The notes beneath the pieces are model-generated. The model was given only the letters and a program-made list of their open reading frames with translations, was not told the origin of the DNA and ran no database searches. DNA of 64,000 nucleotides from Trichobilharzia regenti. Its lineage: Eukaryota; Platyhelminthes; Trematoda; Strigeidida; Schistosomatidae. The DNA lies in assembly GCA_944472135.2 (NCBI GenBank), contig OX235263.1, forward strand, positions 13,189,517 through 13,253,516. The letters are read 5' to 3'. The translations under genes and the position numbers were made by a program. This document shows positions 40,961 through 52,939 of the stretch, piece by piece (positions within the stretch are counted from its first letter, which is position 1; every line of letters begins with the position of its first letter).

Positions 40961-41779
40961 TCCCCTTAACCCTCTTGGTTTTTTTCTTGGCTTATTATTA
41001 CAAATATTATTATTACAGTTATTATTATTATTCGTCATAATTTATGCCCTTCATACAAACATTCCCTCAACACTATCGAATTTTTCATTTATACTATCCT
41101 GATATATTATTAGTGATATTATCTCTTTTCTCAATATATGCCTCCACCTGTTTCATTTCACATATTCGTTAGTTCATTATGAACCTCTCACTTCAGTTTT
41201 ACTGTCTCCTGCTTAATACATATCACTTTGTACTAGCCACTCACTCACCTGACACCTTTTATAAACTTGAACTGACTTGTCAATTTTCCTACCCCACACT
41301 CTACAAATCTATTATGACTAATTACCGCCGTTGTCTCCCATTTTGCAATATTTTGTAATCATTTTCAGCCCACCACGTTTACCACACACAAATACGACTA
41401 TTTATTTTGACACTCCGTAACTAATCTGTTATTCTACGTTAAAAATGTATCCGCCGCCTCACTGGCTATCGTTATTGTAACGACAACAAATATATTTTAT
41501 AATTGTAAGGACCTGAAGAGGAGAAATTATTGAAAAGAATATTCTTCGTTCAGAATGACTTTTAATTCATGATATGGGAGTATTTCATACTAGCAAATCA
41601 TATCAATCTGTCTTCAAAATTGAAATGAATCACTACGCATCAGTAATAATACTCAGGCGACCAAGGGAGTTGGAATAGTCAGTTGGCACAACAATAAGTT
41701 AGGGGCCCCGATGAAGGTGTGAAAGCCTAGCTCAGGAAGGCAATAACCACCATCACTATGATTTCAGTTTGCAAATCTT
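40961..41779. other. Unassigned, likely PLE 3' untranslated DNA
   Basis: TTATTATTATT runs (about 40995-41035) and the phrase TAATTGTAAGGACCTGAAGA near 41500 recall 3' flanks of other PLE copies. No coding motif. Confidence 0.35.
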
Positions 41780-42255
41780 CACTCCGCATAAAAAAGAAAT
41801 TTCGAATCTTCAACAGCATGTTCAAGTCACTTCTGCATGGATTAGAAACTTAGTGCTTGCGTCACAAAAAGCATCTCTAGCAAGCTACTGTAGACTTTTA
41901 CCAACAACTGCCTTCGTTCCGAAGATGGCCATCAGATAAGCATAAAGAACTGGCAAAAAGAAACTCTGGGAACTAACCTAACAAGAATCTATTGTCCAAC
42001 AAATATCATGAAAAAGATGGAGCTGGATTGGTTACACGCTGAGGAAACCGTTAAATGATGTCACGTGCCAAAATATTGCTCGAATGGAAGGCGAATCGGA
42101 AACGACAAGCAGGAGGAGGGGAAACAGAGTGAAGATGATGTGAAAGTTTGAGGATAAGCTTGAAGCCAGCTAAAAAGAACTGCAGTTAACAGGGAAATAA
42201 AAGAAGATGTGATACTGAAATTGTATCTTCCACTCGAAATTCAAAGGAAAAACAA
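41780..42255 (+). mobile_element. Decayed RTE 3' fragment
   Basis: Plus strand: KIRIFNSNVKS-like (TTTCGAATCTTCAACAGC), LHGLET (for LYGSETW), TFTNNCLRS-like (TTTTACCAACAACTGCCTTC), GRRW-like repeats near 42020-42110, ending in TGTATCTTCCACTCGAAATT and AAAACAATAATC. Many frameshifts. Confidence 0.7.
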
Positions 42256-42469
42256 TAATCATTAGCTGAAAGCTTGTGATTCGACTGTCAAACACGTTCA
42301 ACACAATACATACTTCAAATTTATATGAACAATTGGATCACTTGTTGAATCACTTGCTTGCGCGATTGAGCACAACACTCGTGTGTCCCTGTGGCGCTCG
42401 GTTCAAAATACTAAAAGAAAAACATTTTCCCCACTAAACTCTACAAAATATTCTTTTAAGAATATTTTT
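42256..42469. other. No recognisable feature
   Basis: Unassigned spacer between RTE and family H elements. Confidence 0.4.
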
Positions 42470-42925
42470 TTTATTCGATGGAGGATTTCCTAATGAGCTG
42501 ACACCAGTTGGAGAACCACTGGAAAACCAGCTGGGAGTACTAGACAGCTGTTTCATCCTACTTTGGAACTCTTCATCAGCATACACCCTCCGGAGTTTGA
42601 ACCCCGGACCTTCTGGTTACAATGCCAGTAGGTTGAAGATGAGGTAGTAACTCATCGAAGAAAACATTGTGAAATGGTTGCGCTATTTCGTGAACTGGCA
42701 GAAGTTAGAATTCATTGATCGGCAATTGGATCGGGCCTCAGTGGCTCAAAGGTCCACGAGTTAATTTGCCTTGTAACTAGAAGGTCTTGGGTTCGAGCCA
42801 TGTCAGTGGGTGCGTACTGCCAAAGAGTCTCAAATTAGGATGAAACAGCTGTCCAGTACTCCCAGCTGATTTTCCAATGGTTGTCCTACTAATGTCAGCT
42901 CATCATGAAATCCTCTATCTAATCA
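42470..42925. mobile_element. Head-to-head pair of family H modules
   Basis: Minus module 42480-42640 (body GGATTTCCTAATGAGCTGAC, ribozyme GATGAAGAGTTCC...GGATGAAACAGCTGTC, box B GGTTCAAACTCC-like in reverse), central segment with GAAGATGAGGTAGTAACTC, AACTGGCAGAAGTTAGAATT, CAATTGGATCGGGCC, then plus module (box A CAGTGGCTCAAAGG, box B TTGGGTTCGAGCC, ribozyme CCAAAGAGTCTC...GGATGAAACAGCTGTC, helix I GTACTG/CAGTAC). Both cores are mutated (GATGAAGA; CCAAAGA). Confidence 0.8.
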
Positions 42926-43444
42926 AAAAAGCCCTACAAAACCATTACTTCAATATTTTTGTGTCCATTGGCTAACAGATAATCAGACAAAGAAAGGGGT
43001 ATAAGGTCAGTGCTGAATATTCTAAAATGGGATAAAAATAATAAATGTGTAAAAGTGGACACTGTGGTCGTATGCAATTCCATCCAATTCCCCTACTTCT
43101 TAGACACACTGAAACAGTATTATTTCAAATATAATTTATTACCCATAACCACCTGGAACGCTGTGATATGATTATGAACAATAAATTATCTTCGAAAAGT
43201 TACCCAGCAAAATAACGAACTGTCGTCGTCTCTATGTGTGGTCTGTGTATTTTGAAAAATGAAAAAAAATTACGACTTGAAACCACCCAGTTAGAAACTT
43301 AGTAGGAATTAAATTTGTGTTTCTCAGAATGTTTATCAGCTTCATTCATCCGCTATGTGACAAAACCACATGTCAAGTGATACACAATATAATCCTCAGT
43401 TATGGTTGAGAAGATTTATAGCTCAAGTGGATGATTCTGTTGTG
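42926..43444. other. Unassigned; possible diverged family E
   Basis: ACACTGTGGTCGTATGCAAT (43060) and TGATATGATTATGAACAATA (43165) recall reversed family E, but order and spacing are eroded. No gene seen. Confidence 0.35.
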
Positions 43445-44660
43445 GTTGTGTTCTTCGAGTAGGATAGTTTATTTGCGAAGCTTTCATTGCCGCCTACTAG
43501 GTAACATATTCAGCGCACAATTCAGTACGTTTCCATGAGTTATTAATCGTCTCTCTTGGTATCCTTGAACGTTATTGGCTGTTTTTGTGCGTTTTCACAC
43601 CCTCTAGGCTACTTCCATTGGAACTAATCATTTCTTTGACCTGAAGTTTGACCTTTTGTGTATGAGATTGCCTTTTTGTCGATTGGCAAATCTTGTCTCC
43701 ATCTATTAATTGCCGTTTCACAGGAATACCTGGCTTCTGATAGTTCCCCGATATCCTCGGTCTTTCCTCTGTCTATTATCGAATTGATGTCTGTAGTTGT
43801 CTGTATACAGTAACATGAGGGACAAGGATTTCATATCTATTGGCGGATTATTTGTGATCATGGATACAAAGACGAAGGGGGAGTCCACTTTGGTCAATTT
43901 AGTGTTTTTCGCAGTTGTTACAACTTATATTGTAGATGATGTTGGCTTTATCTTCTTTCGCTGTTGAGTCTTTTGGTTGATGTACATCTAACTGAGTGAA
44001 GTGATTTTGTTGGTTTGTGTGCGACATCAGTTCCTAATGGTTTGAAAAATGTTGCAGTGATTTTTGAGATATCCTTTATGTAAGGTAGGGCGATTTTCTT
44101 TGTGCCTTCCTTGGTGGCTTTTGCTTCGGTAAGTTGCCTTGGGGGTATATGTCTTTTGATGAAATTCCGTGGATAAACATTCTTTTGGAGGACCTCCATG
44201 AGGTACTTTTCTTCAATTTTCCTTAGGGTTGGAGTGCTGCGATGAGTCTTTGCCCTCTCGAATAGTGTTTGTATACAATTCCTATCGTGTGTTATTGGAT
44301 TGTTGATGTTGTAATTCAGGGTTTGGTCTGAGTGAGTTTATTTTCTTTAAACTTGAATTTCTAATTCTCCAATGGTCGTTCGCTAAGACGTCTAAAAACG
44401 GTATTTCGTTCTCAGATTCTTCTTCTCTTGTGAATTTAATGTCGTTGAAGACATTGTTTATTAGGTTGTGAGTTTTATCTAACTTGTTTCTTTTGATTAT
44501 TAAAAATGTGTCGTCTAGGCAACGTATCCAAACTTTTGGGTTTGATTTTTGGTGGGATTATTTTTGCGAGCCTTTCCATCACTGCCTCTGCAATAAAACC
44601 TGATATGGGTGATTCGATGGATGTTCCGATAACTTTTTCAAATATTTGGCCCTTTGAAAC
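43445..44660 (-). pseudogene. Penelope-like element, RT to terminal repeat (family D)
   Basis: Minus strand order: IESPISGFIAEAVMERL (RT motif B region, about 44620-44570), NPKVWIRCLDDTFLIIKRN (motif C, LDDT for VDDT), SENEIPFLDVLANDHW (thumb), LMEVLQKNVYPRNFIKRH (linker, 84-codon frame 44199-43948), DISKITATFFKPLGTD, VAHKPTKSLHSV, NIIYNISCNNCEKH (GIY-YIG, about 43945; YIG damaged) and QSGLPLRLCIHDHK, ending with the family D terminal segment at 43530-43445. This copy shows that family D is the terminal repeat of this PLE. Stops and frameshifts. Confidence 0.8.
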
Positions 44661-45529
44661 GGAGGTACGTTGTTAGGCATACGTTTATGTATTCCATCCA
44701 ACTTGTGTGTTGCATTTTGATTGTTGTGGTAGCTGATCGCTATTACTGAATAACTGCTCCATGGTGTCTTTTGCTAGTTTCTGTTCAACTGAGGAAGAGG
44801 CTTTCAAGTGAAGACAGAAGAAGAAAGACAAGGCCGTCTGCCTATTATCATCAGTGGTATACCTAATTGTTGTATACAGGACAATTCGGAAGACTATGGA
44901 CAACAAGAAGACAGGAATACATTGGACCAGTTGAAAGACTGAAGAAGAACAGAACTTTATGGGCGATTTGTCCATCTAGTGTCAAATAAATCGGAAGACC
45001 TAGAAGTGGAAGTCAAAACTGTTATGTACTCGTCGCTAAATTATTATTATGTACTGGTCGAGAATTTAATAGTCCTGACGCAAGAAGGCGGAAATCAGAA
45101 GACCACTACGTTTGCGATGATACTTCTATTTTCCAAACACAAGGAGACGCAATAAATGGTATCACACCAAAGTGGTAAGTAAGTGTAAGTCACACAAATT
45201 GTGAATGCGAAATATATATGACAAGGGTGTGAACAATCATTAGACAGTCTTAACATGAATGGCTAATTATAATGAAGTATCGGTCCATATATACATAGCG
45301 AAATATAGCAAACATATCAACAACCACTATATATGGATATATGTCACCAAGCAACGGACTGTCAACAAACACTCATATTATATATAATATAAGGGGAATA
45401 TACATTGTTAAAGGAGACAAGTTCATACAAGTGAAATGGTCACAGACTAAGAGAGCAAACAGAAAGAGAGACCAACATACACACACATAAATATATATAT
45501 ATATATGTGGATACATATCAAAAACGTTG
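44661..45529. other. No recognisable feature
   Basis: AT-rich with a TATATATA run at 45488-45504. The short frames are without known motifs. Confidence 0.4.
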
Positions 45530-45795
45530 ACAGAAGAAGCATTTATCGAATACAGGAATTCAAGTAAACATACAAAAGATGGAGGTGGTAAAGATAACCA
45601 ACTAACACTAACAAGCACCAATCATTATCAACCAAAACGAAATCTAAAGTCATCACTTCCTGCATTTATCTTGGAAGCATAGTTTCAACTATAGGCGGCT
45701 AGCACGGATAAAGATGTCAAAAGTAGGATGCCGTGCTGTTGAAGCCCAATGTTCCACTAGGAGCAAAAGGCAATAATAATAATAATAATAATTCG
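45530..45795 (+). mobile_element. RTE relic with large internal deletion
   Basis: Starts in the segment before TSFTYLGS (TATCTTGGAAGCATAGTTTC, then ACTATAGGCGG) and jumps from GATGTCAAAAGTAGG directly to the 3' end GCTGTTGAAGCCCAATGTTC, CACTAGGAGC, followed by nine AAT repeats. About 550 bp of the usual C-terminal coding sequence is missing. Confidence 0.75.
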
Positions 45796-45939
45796 TACAA
45801 TATGAAACTGCTGTTTGACAAAGCGTTTTCTGCTAGATATATCTGCATAAAGTGTAAAATCTCATGAAATATAGGAGACTTCAGGGCACATGACGTGCTG
45901 GAAATGCTGATTCGCTTAAACAAAAAATATATATATAAT

Positions 45940-46165
45940 TAGTTCGCAAGGATTTCACTGGTTACAAGTTAGATCGGGGAAATACATCAGTTAGAAAACG
46001 ACTGTCAATTAGCGATTACCATACAGTAGTTTCATCCTAGTTTGGAAGTTTCCGCCACCATGAACCAACAACTCGAGCTTAAAACTTTCAGCTTGACCAT
46101 TTAACTACTGAAATGCCATCCATTGGTCTATGAATTCTAGCTTCTGCCGATATCCGATATAATAT
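45940..46165 (-). mobile_element. Family H module, decayed
   Basis: Reverse orientation: body GGATTTCACTGGTTACAAG, ribozyme side CAGTAGTTTCATCCTAGTTT, GGAAGTTTCC, head with TTTAACTACTGAAATGCC. Core lost. Confidence 0.55.
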
Positions 46166-46904
46166 AGTACTACCACCAGTCACTGAAATTGGTGAGTATC
46201 TTTCCTCAGACTCAACTTGATGGACTCCTGTGCTCGTAGGAACAGAAGGTAGTTTATCATTGCTTAGTAAGCATTAGATTCATTTCCAAGTATCAGTTCA
46301 CAGAAACTTGATTAGCTTCAAGTTACATGCTAAAATGATATCAGAATTTACAATTTATGGAATGTTTAATCTTGTCGTAGAAGCGGAAAAGTTCAAGGAT
46401 TGGCCATGTAATCTTGCCTAGATCTGTATCAGTTGACTGTCTTCAGACGGTTGAACAATTTATTTCTATAAGAAACTAACTCCTCTTTTTTTAATTTAAG
46501 CACCTAACGAATCTGTAAAACTGTATTCACATTGTGCTTTGTTTAAGTAAACACTTGGTATGCCTTCACAGTAATCCACATAATAAAGGCACCAATACAC
46601 AGTATGTGAATTGAAACGTGTACTTAAATACATTTTTCAAAAACGTAACTGGTACACATTTGAATAGTGTTTTCAGATAAATAATACTGTTTTTCAACTG
46701 AGAAACAATTAGTGACAAGCATTCAAATTTATATTTTGACGTCTTGGAGATATCATTAACTAAGAAGTATATCTTTATTTAGACAAAGCAATAAGAAGAC
46801 GTAATTTGTTTGAATCGTGTAATGTGTATTTGCGCAACACATTTCGAACAATCTGATCACACACGAACTTGTCATAGGAATATATATGAAATTAATAAAG
46901 AGGT
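46166..46904. other. No recognisable feature
   Basis: Unassigned AT-rich DNA. Confidence 0.4.
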
Positions 46905-47040
46905 AAGAGGTGAGAAAATAGGCCACTTAGGTCAAGTTAAAAGGACATATTCAAGGTCAAAATAACAATGAAGACCACTAAACCAAATACCAGAGGTAAT
47001 AGTACATCTGCTATGGTATCAAAACAAAATTTACCAAGTT
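46905..47040 (+). repeat. Diverged family F PLE terminal repeat
   Basis: Matches the inner part of the left terminal repeat at 9790-9908: GAGGTGAGAAAATAGGCCAC, AAGTTAAAAGGACATATTC, AAAATAACAATGAAGACC, AGAGGTAATAGTACATCTG. No coding part follows. Confidence 0.7.
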
Positions 47041-47479
47041 AGATTTAATGTGATGACAAATTGTTTTTGAACGCATAAAGGTGGCTTGAACTTTCTAATT
47101 GCTAGGGCTTCTACAAACTTTAGGATACGCCCGAAACAATGTCATTTTGAAGCCCATCACAGATGGTTTCAAACTCTGAAGGATTGTTCACTATGTTTAG
47201 TGATTCCTGAGTGCAAGGAGGATTACAATTAAATAGGATTACACTTCATACAGAGACATGATTTCTGATAGTATACCTAATCTAACAATATGTATCAGTT
47301 TGCTGTACGCTGAAATTCTAACTTTACTTTTTGAATATTATACACTCTACATTTTAATGCATTTAGAATAAAGTCGAGGTTCTCCGATCTTACTGTTCTC
47401 ATTTTTGTGTATTAAAAAACAAATGTAACACAGTTAATGAATATTTAACTGTCACATGGTTCTTGCTCTGCTTCAAATC

Positions 47480-48985
47480 ACCGAAAATACCCTATTCAGT
47501 GATGAAGAAAATAAAACACAATTTAGCGAAGAGAATTTTCCTTATTGACGAAATCATCTTCAGAGACTCTAAAGTCGTATTTATAGAATATAGGCATTCC
47601 TACCGTCGTCCAACAATCATTATATTTCTTGACCTAAATGCGGAATTCGATTCTGTCGACCGAGAGCTAGTCTGACGATGCTTGGCTGTAAACTGAATGC
47701 CGAAAAAATACATTGCACTGATTAAGGCACTCTATTCGTACTCATGCTGTCAGCCAGGTGAGGGCTTACGGCGAGCTGTCATCTGAACTGGTGACGACTA
47801 GTGGTGTCCGTCAGGGATGACCATTATCCCCATTTCTATTCAACTTCATCATAGATTTACTAATGGACTTAACCATAAGTGACTTCAGCGACTCAGGGAT
47901 TGACTTGCTACCAGGGAATAATAGTCTCGTTGACTTAGAATATGCAGACGATATAGTCCTTCTAGGCGACGACTCTGAAAAAATGCAGAGTCTTCTAAAC
48001 ACCTTGAGCCGCAATCTACGAATGTTTGGCATGCGATTCGCTCCCACAAAATGCAAGATGATGCTACAGGACTGGACTACACTGACTCCTAGATTAGAAA
48101 TAGGAAGTGAAGTGGTAGAGCACGTTGACCGCTTCACTTATTTGGGAAGTACCATCAGTCAGTGCCAACGGGTTGATCTCTGACGAAATCTCAGCACGGA
48201 TAGAGAGGGCTAGTTTCTCATATGTCAATTTACGCCGTCTCTCGCGTAGACGTGATATCCGGCTGGCTATCGACCAAAGGGCGAGTGTACTGCTCACCAG
48301 TACGCTCCGTCCTCCTTTATGGCCAGCTGTGAGACCTGGCTATTGAAAGTGGAAGACATGAAAAGATTAGCTATCTTTGATCATAGGTGCCTGGACTCTA
48401 TCTCCCGTGTGAAGTTGCATAATAAGGTGAGCAATATTGAGGTTAGGCGTCGAGTGCTAGGTAAGGAGGGGAAATCAATCGACGAGGCTGTGAAATTACA
48501 CCGACTCAGATGGTTAGGACATGTTGTCACGTATGTCTAGGCATCGCCTTCCTCAACGGGCAATGTTAGCTGATATAGGGTCAGGCTGAAAAAGAGCTAG
48601 CGGAGATCAAGCCAAAACATGGAATCAGTCAATCAAATCTACAACAGTTAGTCTAAGCCACGTAGGAAGGTGTACACTTCCTGACCAGTCAGGGTCCTTG
48701 GGATGGTAAAAACCAATGGTTGAAAACTATTGGTGACATGGCTCAAAATCGTTCTCAATGGCTAGCGCAGATGCATCCACTCCCTGTGACTTATGATTTC
48801 CAATGAAACTATATTGTTCTTCGTTATTACTCATCCTTTGTCTCACATCTCTGTTTACTGTCTGTATTATGCATTTCTTCTACTTTACTCTCTTCCTTTG
48901 TGTGCTACATGGAGGGAGTGTGGCGACTTGAACTGCCACATATATGTGCAAAGTTCTATGTCGAAAACAGACAGACATTTATATT
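47480..48985 (+). mobile_element. Non-LTR retrotransposon (second LINE lineage)
   Basis: RT pieces in order: RPTIIIFLDLNAEFDSVDRE (motif A, 47610-47670), ALYSYSC, a VRQGC-like stretch (GTGTCCGTCAGGGATGACC, near 47803), SLVDLEYADDIVLLGDDSEK (motif C, in the 106-codon frame 47863-48183), DRFTYLGSTIS, ARIERASFSYVNLRRL, LYGQL-like, DHRCLDSISRVKLHNKVSN and LHRLRWLGHVV, then a 3' tail shared with 5680-6295. Distinct from the RTE. Frameshifted at several points. Confidence 0.85.
47863..48183 (+). pseudogene. LINE reverse transcriptase motif C to thumb
   Basis: A 106-codon frame with LEYADDIVLL (both catalytic aspartates kept), MQSLLNTLSRNLRMFGM, KCKMMLQDW and VDRFTYLGSTIS. This is the RT palm-thumb of a non-LTR retrotransposon. 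The upstream and downstream parts lie in other frames, so the frame is a relic. Confidence 0.8.
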
Positions 48986-49289
48986 TACCAAAAATGTATA
49001 ACACTCTGTTATTGAGTAATAGGGGTGACGTAATTGATCACTTAGAAGTGTCTTCAAAGATAAAACTGAAAGTTGTAAATTACGTAGTACTCAACGGCAC
49101 AAGGAAAGACAGCATTAGAAATTTGATAAGGTTAAAATTGTTATTGAGTGAGAATAAAGGTAGTTAAGTGTCTATTTTACAAGTGTGAAGAGTGCGTACA
49201 TATAGAAGTGATAATAGTGAATTAATCAGTAAAGTAAGGGCAAGATAATCAATAAAAATTAAAAATTTACACGGAACGACTAATTAAGA
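48986..49289. other. PLE-like untranslated segment
   Basis: AAAATTGTTATTGAGTGAGA and GTGATAATAGTGAATTAATC recall 35935-36045 (GAAAATTGTTATTCAATGATG; GTGATAAAAGTGAATTATTT), just before the target duplication of the young RTE. Probably the 3' untranslated region of the PLE lying on the minus strand at 49290. Confidence 0.4.
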
Positions 49290-49690
49290 GGTGAAGACCA
49301 TGGCAGAATAAGAAACTGCACAAACTTTTCCTGTATACAGAGTTCGGAGTTGTATTGACGAATCACCAGTACCTCCGCCATGCACAAATGCTGAAACCTG
49401 ACTCCCTTTGTACCACTTGGCCTTACCCTGTAGACATTCTTGAAGGACGACTCTGGTGGAGCTACGTGGCTCAAGATAACCAAGTGCTTGAGCTAGTAAC
49501 TGTCTTGCATAGTCCTTTTGTTAACCATGCCGAATAATGTTCAGAGATGCGTTTTGAAAGTGTGCGCTTTATGCGGTCAGTATAGCTAGCACCAGAGGGG
49601 TTTGTGAATTTATAAGCACGCAGTAACTTCATCAGGATAAAATAATCACTACCTCTCACCAAATGATTCGCTAATTTTGCCTTGATCAAA
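49290..49690 (-). pseudogene. PLE GIY-YIG fragment
   Basis: The 72-codon frame 49689-49471 encodes LLRAYKFTNPSGASYTDRIK and RTLSKRISEHYSAWLTKG, which fits the second half of the GIY-YIG domain (YIG reads YTD). After it, in another frame, comes the LARALGYLEPR-like end. The catalytic Gly is lost. Confidence 0.6.
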
Positions 49691-50089
49691 TCGACGACGG
49701 ACAGTTATCACTTCAGTCATTCGATAAGACATTTAGATATTAATTTCAACATCCATTTCATTAGTCTCATTTCACCCCGCTATCTTTATTACATTCCATG
49801 AAAAGTGGACTGGTGACAATCGGTTTTGGTTCCACAGTCCAACAGCGTTACACTATAAAGCCAAAAAGCTTATTTCTCTCAGAATATTCTCTAGTGACTC
49901 GTGGAAACTATGATCATTTGAGTGAATTTAATGAACTGGACGTCAGAAATTAAAACTACTCAATGCCAGCTATGTATCTGAACGACCTAATAGTTATTTG
50001 TAGGCTGCTGGCATCCTTAATTCAAGTTAATAGAGTACAACTCCATACTGAACGGAATCTAATTAGATTTCACTTAAACTATTAAAAGT

Positions 50090-50824
50090 AGAGGTTCGAT
50101 GATAAATAAAAAACAATCTAACTGTGTAGCTTTTGCTTGGTCTAGGATTCAAAGGTGACATTGAAGCAGAAATCCTTCGTAAACGACTCTGAAATTCTCT
50201 GGGGAAAAAATACTTCGCTGTGAGCCTCCGACTGACGTTTTCCTGCAAGAAACTGTTCAGAAAGAATGCGAAAGACAAGCTGTCGCATCGGGCCACCTCA
50301 ACGTGCATATACCAGTTTACTTGCTCTTGTGGAGCTGAGTACATCGGCCGTACGATTTGCCAACTTGAAAAACGCGTCCGTGAACACTATCCAGCCTAGA
50401 TAGTAAAAAGAAAACGAAAGCGTACATATAGTTCATTGACAGAACATCTGGTCGATTCAGAACATTCAGTGCAATCCGAGAAATCCTTCAAAGTAACATA
50501 TAAGATTCGATCAAAGGGAGTAAAATAAGGACATATGGGCAAAGCCAAGGCACCAGCTCCCCAAAAGTTCAAATTCACGCTATGTATTCTCAAGAAATAC
50601 GTCCATCCCTTGTCCCTGTCATAGCCATTATAAACAGGTAATTCTTTTAATATTGACTAGCCGATTGATTTCCTTAACCAAATTTCGTGTTTATTCACGT
50701 AAATTTTAAGCTTTTCTTAATCCCTACTTATACCAACATATATTAATTTCCGAGCTTCTTATTTATTTTGTCATTTTATTATTTCTGCATATTTAATCCC
50801 CAATTTCATAAGCAATTATTCCTC
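50090..50824 (+). pseudogene. Penelope-like element 3' end
   Basis: Plus strand: LFRKNAKDKLSHRAT (linker), STCIYQFTCSCGAEYIGRTI (intact GIY-YIG motif, about 50297-50355), QLEKRVREHYPA (R..EH segment), then a stop and YSSLTEHLVDSEHSVQSEKS (end of the domain). The 3' untranslated part runs to the family H element at 50825. The nuclease motif itself is the best preserved in the window outside family F, but one in-frame stop (near 50398) interrupts it. Confidence 0.75.
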
Positions 50825-51510
50825 ACTATTCAAGTATTGGTTTGTAGGGATTTGATTGATTTGTTACACGATTTCATCATTAGCCGACATTAATTACAGA
50901 AAAATTAGAAAACCTAGGAGTACTGAACAGCTGTTTCGTCAGCCTAGTTGTGCATCGGTGACACAGTGGTTGGGACTCTCGCCGACACATGGTCTGAGGT
51001 TCCATCCTCTGCCGACGCACACCTGATATCTATGGTCGGCCTGCAAAATTTGGGCTACCGATATCCATGCTGAAAATTCCATACTTGTACCAAAAATACA
51101 GTGTGGAATCAAGCTATAATCAAAAATAAAAAATAGTTTGGACTCTTCAGCAGTACACACCCACTGCCAGGGTTCAACGACAAGACCTTCTGGTTACAAG
51201 GCTAGTAGAGTGAAGCAAGTTGGATGTGAGGACAAATGCTCGCCGAAGACATTAGCTAGCTGTCGCGCTGTGTCGTAAATTGGCAGAAATTAGAATTCTT
51301 GCGTTGACCATTGGATCAGGTCCCAGTGGCTTATTAGTCTACGAGCTCACCTTGTAATCAGAAGGTCCTGTCGTCGAACTCTAGAGGTGGGTGCGTACTG
51401 CTGCAGAGTCACAAACTAGGCTGACGAAACAGCTATCTAGTACTTCCAGGTTTTCCAATGGTTCTGTAACCAATATCAGCTCATGATGATGAGATCCTAT
51501 AACCAATTAT
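50825..51510. mobile_element. Head-to-head pair of family H modules with nested SINE A
   Basis: Minus module 50825-51240 minus the insert, central segment (GTTGGATGTGAGGACAAATG, CTAGCTGTCGCGCTGTGTCG, TTGACCATTGGATCAGG), plus module 51320-51510. With the SINE removed, the minus ribozyme reads GTACTG-CTGAAGA-GTC...GAC-GAAA-CAGCTG-TTC-AGTAC, an intact core. The plus ribozyme reads CTGCAGA, with helix II GTCA/TGAC. Family A SINE 50949-51133 lies exactly in the helix II loop of the minus ribozyme. Confidence 0.85.
50949..51133 (+). mobile_element. SINE family A nested in a hammerhead loop
   Basis: Head GTGCATCGGTGACACAGTGG, body ACCTGATATCTATGGTCGGC, tail CAAAAATAAAAAA. The target base run TAGTT is present on both sides (50944-50948, 51134-51138), a short target duplication. 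Confidence 0.85.
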
Positions 51511-52579
51511 TCCTCACATTAGCTATGATTTTTTATCCAATCATCCTGTCTATTTTTGTTATTTCTACATTTCTAACCCCTAGTTGCATAATATGTCAAT
51601 CTTCTCAGTAATTATGATGCTACTCTGTTTGAGTTTTATCCGCCCCTCTATTTATTATGGCATTTAAATTCCTGTTTGTAATTTTATTGATTTGCCCCTT
51701 GACCGGAAATTATTCTGGAACTTTCCTACCCATTTATTATAAATACATGAATGTGCAATTGTCTAGTTGATGACTTCGTCGAAAAGAAATTTTCTCCGCT
51801 GCAACTGTCTTTTTGTTATTCACTGTTATGAACTTATTTAGCTGTCTTTTGTTGTTCATTGAGTAGGTGTATGGAAGTAATTCGACGTTTTACATGGACA
51901 TGAAGATATCATGAAATATGTGCAAAAACTTTATCAATAGATTATACCTACAAACTTACATTTGTTTGGGGTAGCTATTGTATACTGGAAGAGTACAAAG
52001 AAGGATATACCTTCGATTTTCAAAAACATTTACCAATACGCCTACATCTCAAGGGAACAAACGACTACCACACAGGCATTACTAGGCATCCCTTCCATAT
52101 GGATCCTCAGGTGGGCATCATGAAATCTTTGAAAATTACCAGCGGACAAAATAATCCAGTCCTACTCGAATTGGGTGAAACAGTCATTGTCAAATGCCTG
52201 AAAATCGATATGTATTCATAAAGAAAGAATTATCTACTGGCGGCCTGCTTAAAACTTGGGATAGCGAAAAATGCCATCTCTCTATTGCATATATTTTCTT
52301 TAGTTCGGTTGGTTTTAATCGATTAAGATATCATTTCTAATGGTATTATCTACTCTTTTGTGTATTTAAAAATGTTAACAAGCTCTTGATTCCAAAGTTC
52401 CTACTAAACTTCAAGAATAGTCTGATTGTGGGTGGCAACATGTTGCAATCAATACGTGAGATAAGTGTTCTTCACTTATGTCTTTGGGTCATTAAAATGT
52501 ACTTCTAAACATCTTACAAACGGCTTTCAATTAGATGTCGTCGATTTCTTCAAGGAAACAAAGCTGATATATCATAATG
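51511..52579. other. Likely PLE untranslated DNA; no gene
   Basis: The first 270 bp resembles the region after other PLE GIY-YIG domains (TTGATTTGCCCCTTGACC; GTCTAGTTGATGACTTCGTC). The rest is unassigned. Confidence 0.35.
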
Positions 52580-52772
52580 TGTACGTCGGCGTCACAGTGG
52601 TTAGGACTCTCACCGACCAAGCAAATGGTCCGGGGTTCTATCCCCTGCCGACGAACACTTGATATCTATGGTCGACCTGCAAAATTTGGGCTACCGATAT
52701 CCATGCTGAAAATTCCATACCTGTACCAAAACATACGGTGCGGAATCAAGCTGTAATAAAAAATAAAAAATA
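52580..52772 (+). mobile_element. SINE family A
   Basis: Head GTACGTCGGCGTCACAGTGG, box B GGGGTTCTATCCCC, body TGATATCTATGGTCGACCTG, TTCCATACCTGTACC, tail AAAAATAAAAAATAATG. ATAATG on both sides (52574-52579; 52769-52774) may be the target duplication. Confidence 0.85.
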
Positions 52773-52939
52773 ATGGAATAGTTCGTGCTTCAGCTAAAAG
52801 ACCATTGTGTCACAGGACATAGTGTCGATTAATTAATATTTTACTTAAAGATATTGTACGAAGGGAAAATATCATTGCAATAAACTCATCCTAAAATTCT
52901 GTACATTTTATGAATACTGTCCAGAATAAAGATATTATT

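Noticed and set aside
45373..45621. 82-codon minus-strand frame with IYIYIYVCVC
   Set aside because: Product of a TATATA microsatellite, no sign of selection as coding DNA.
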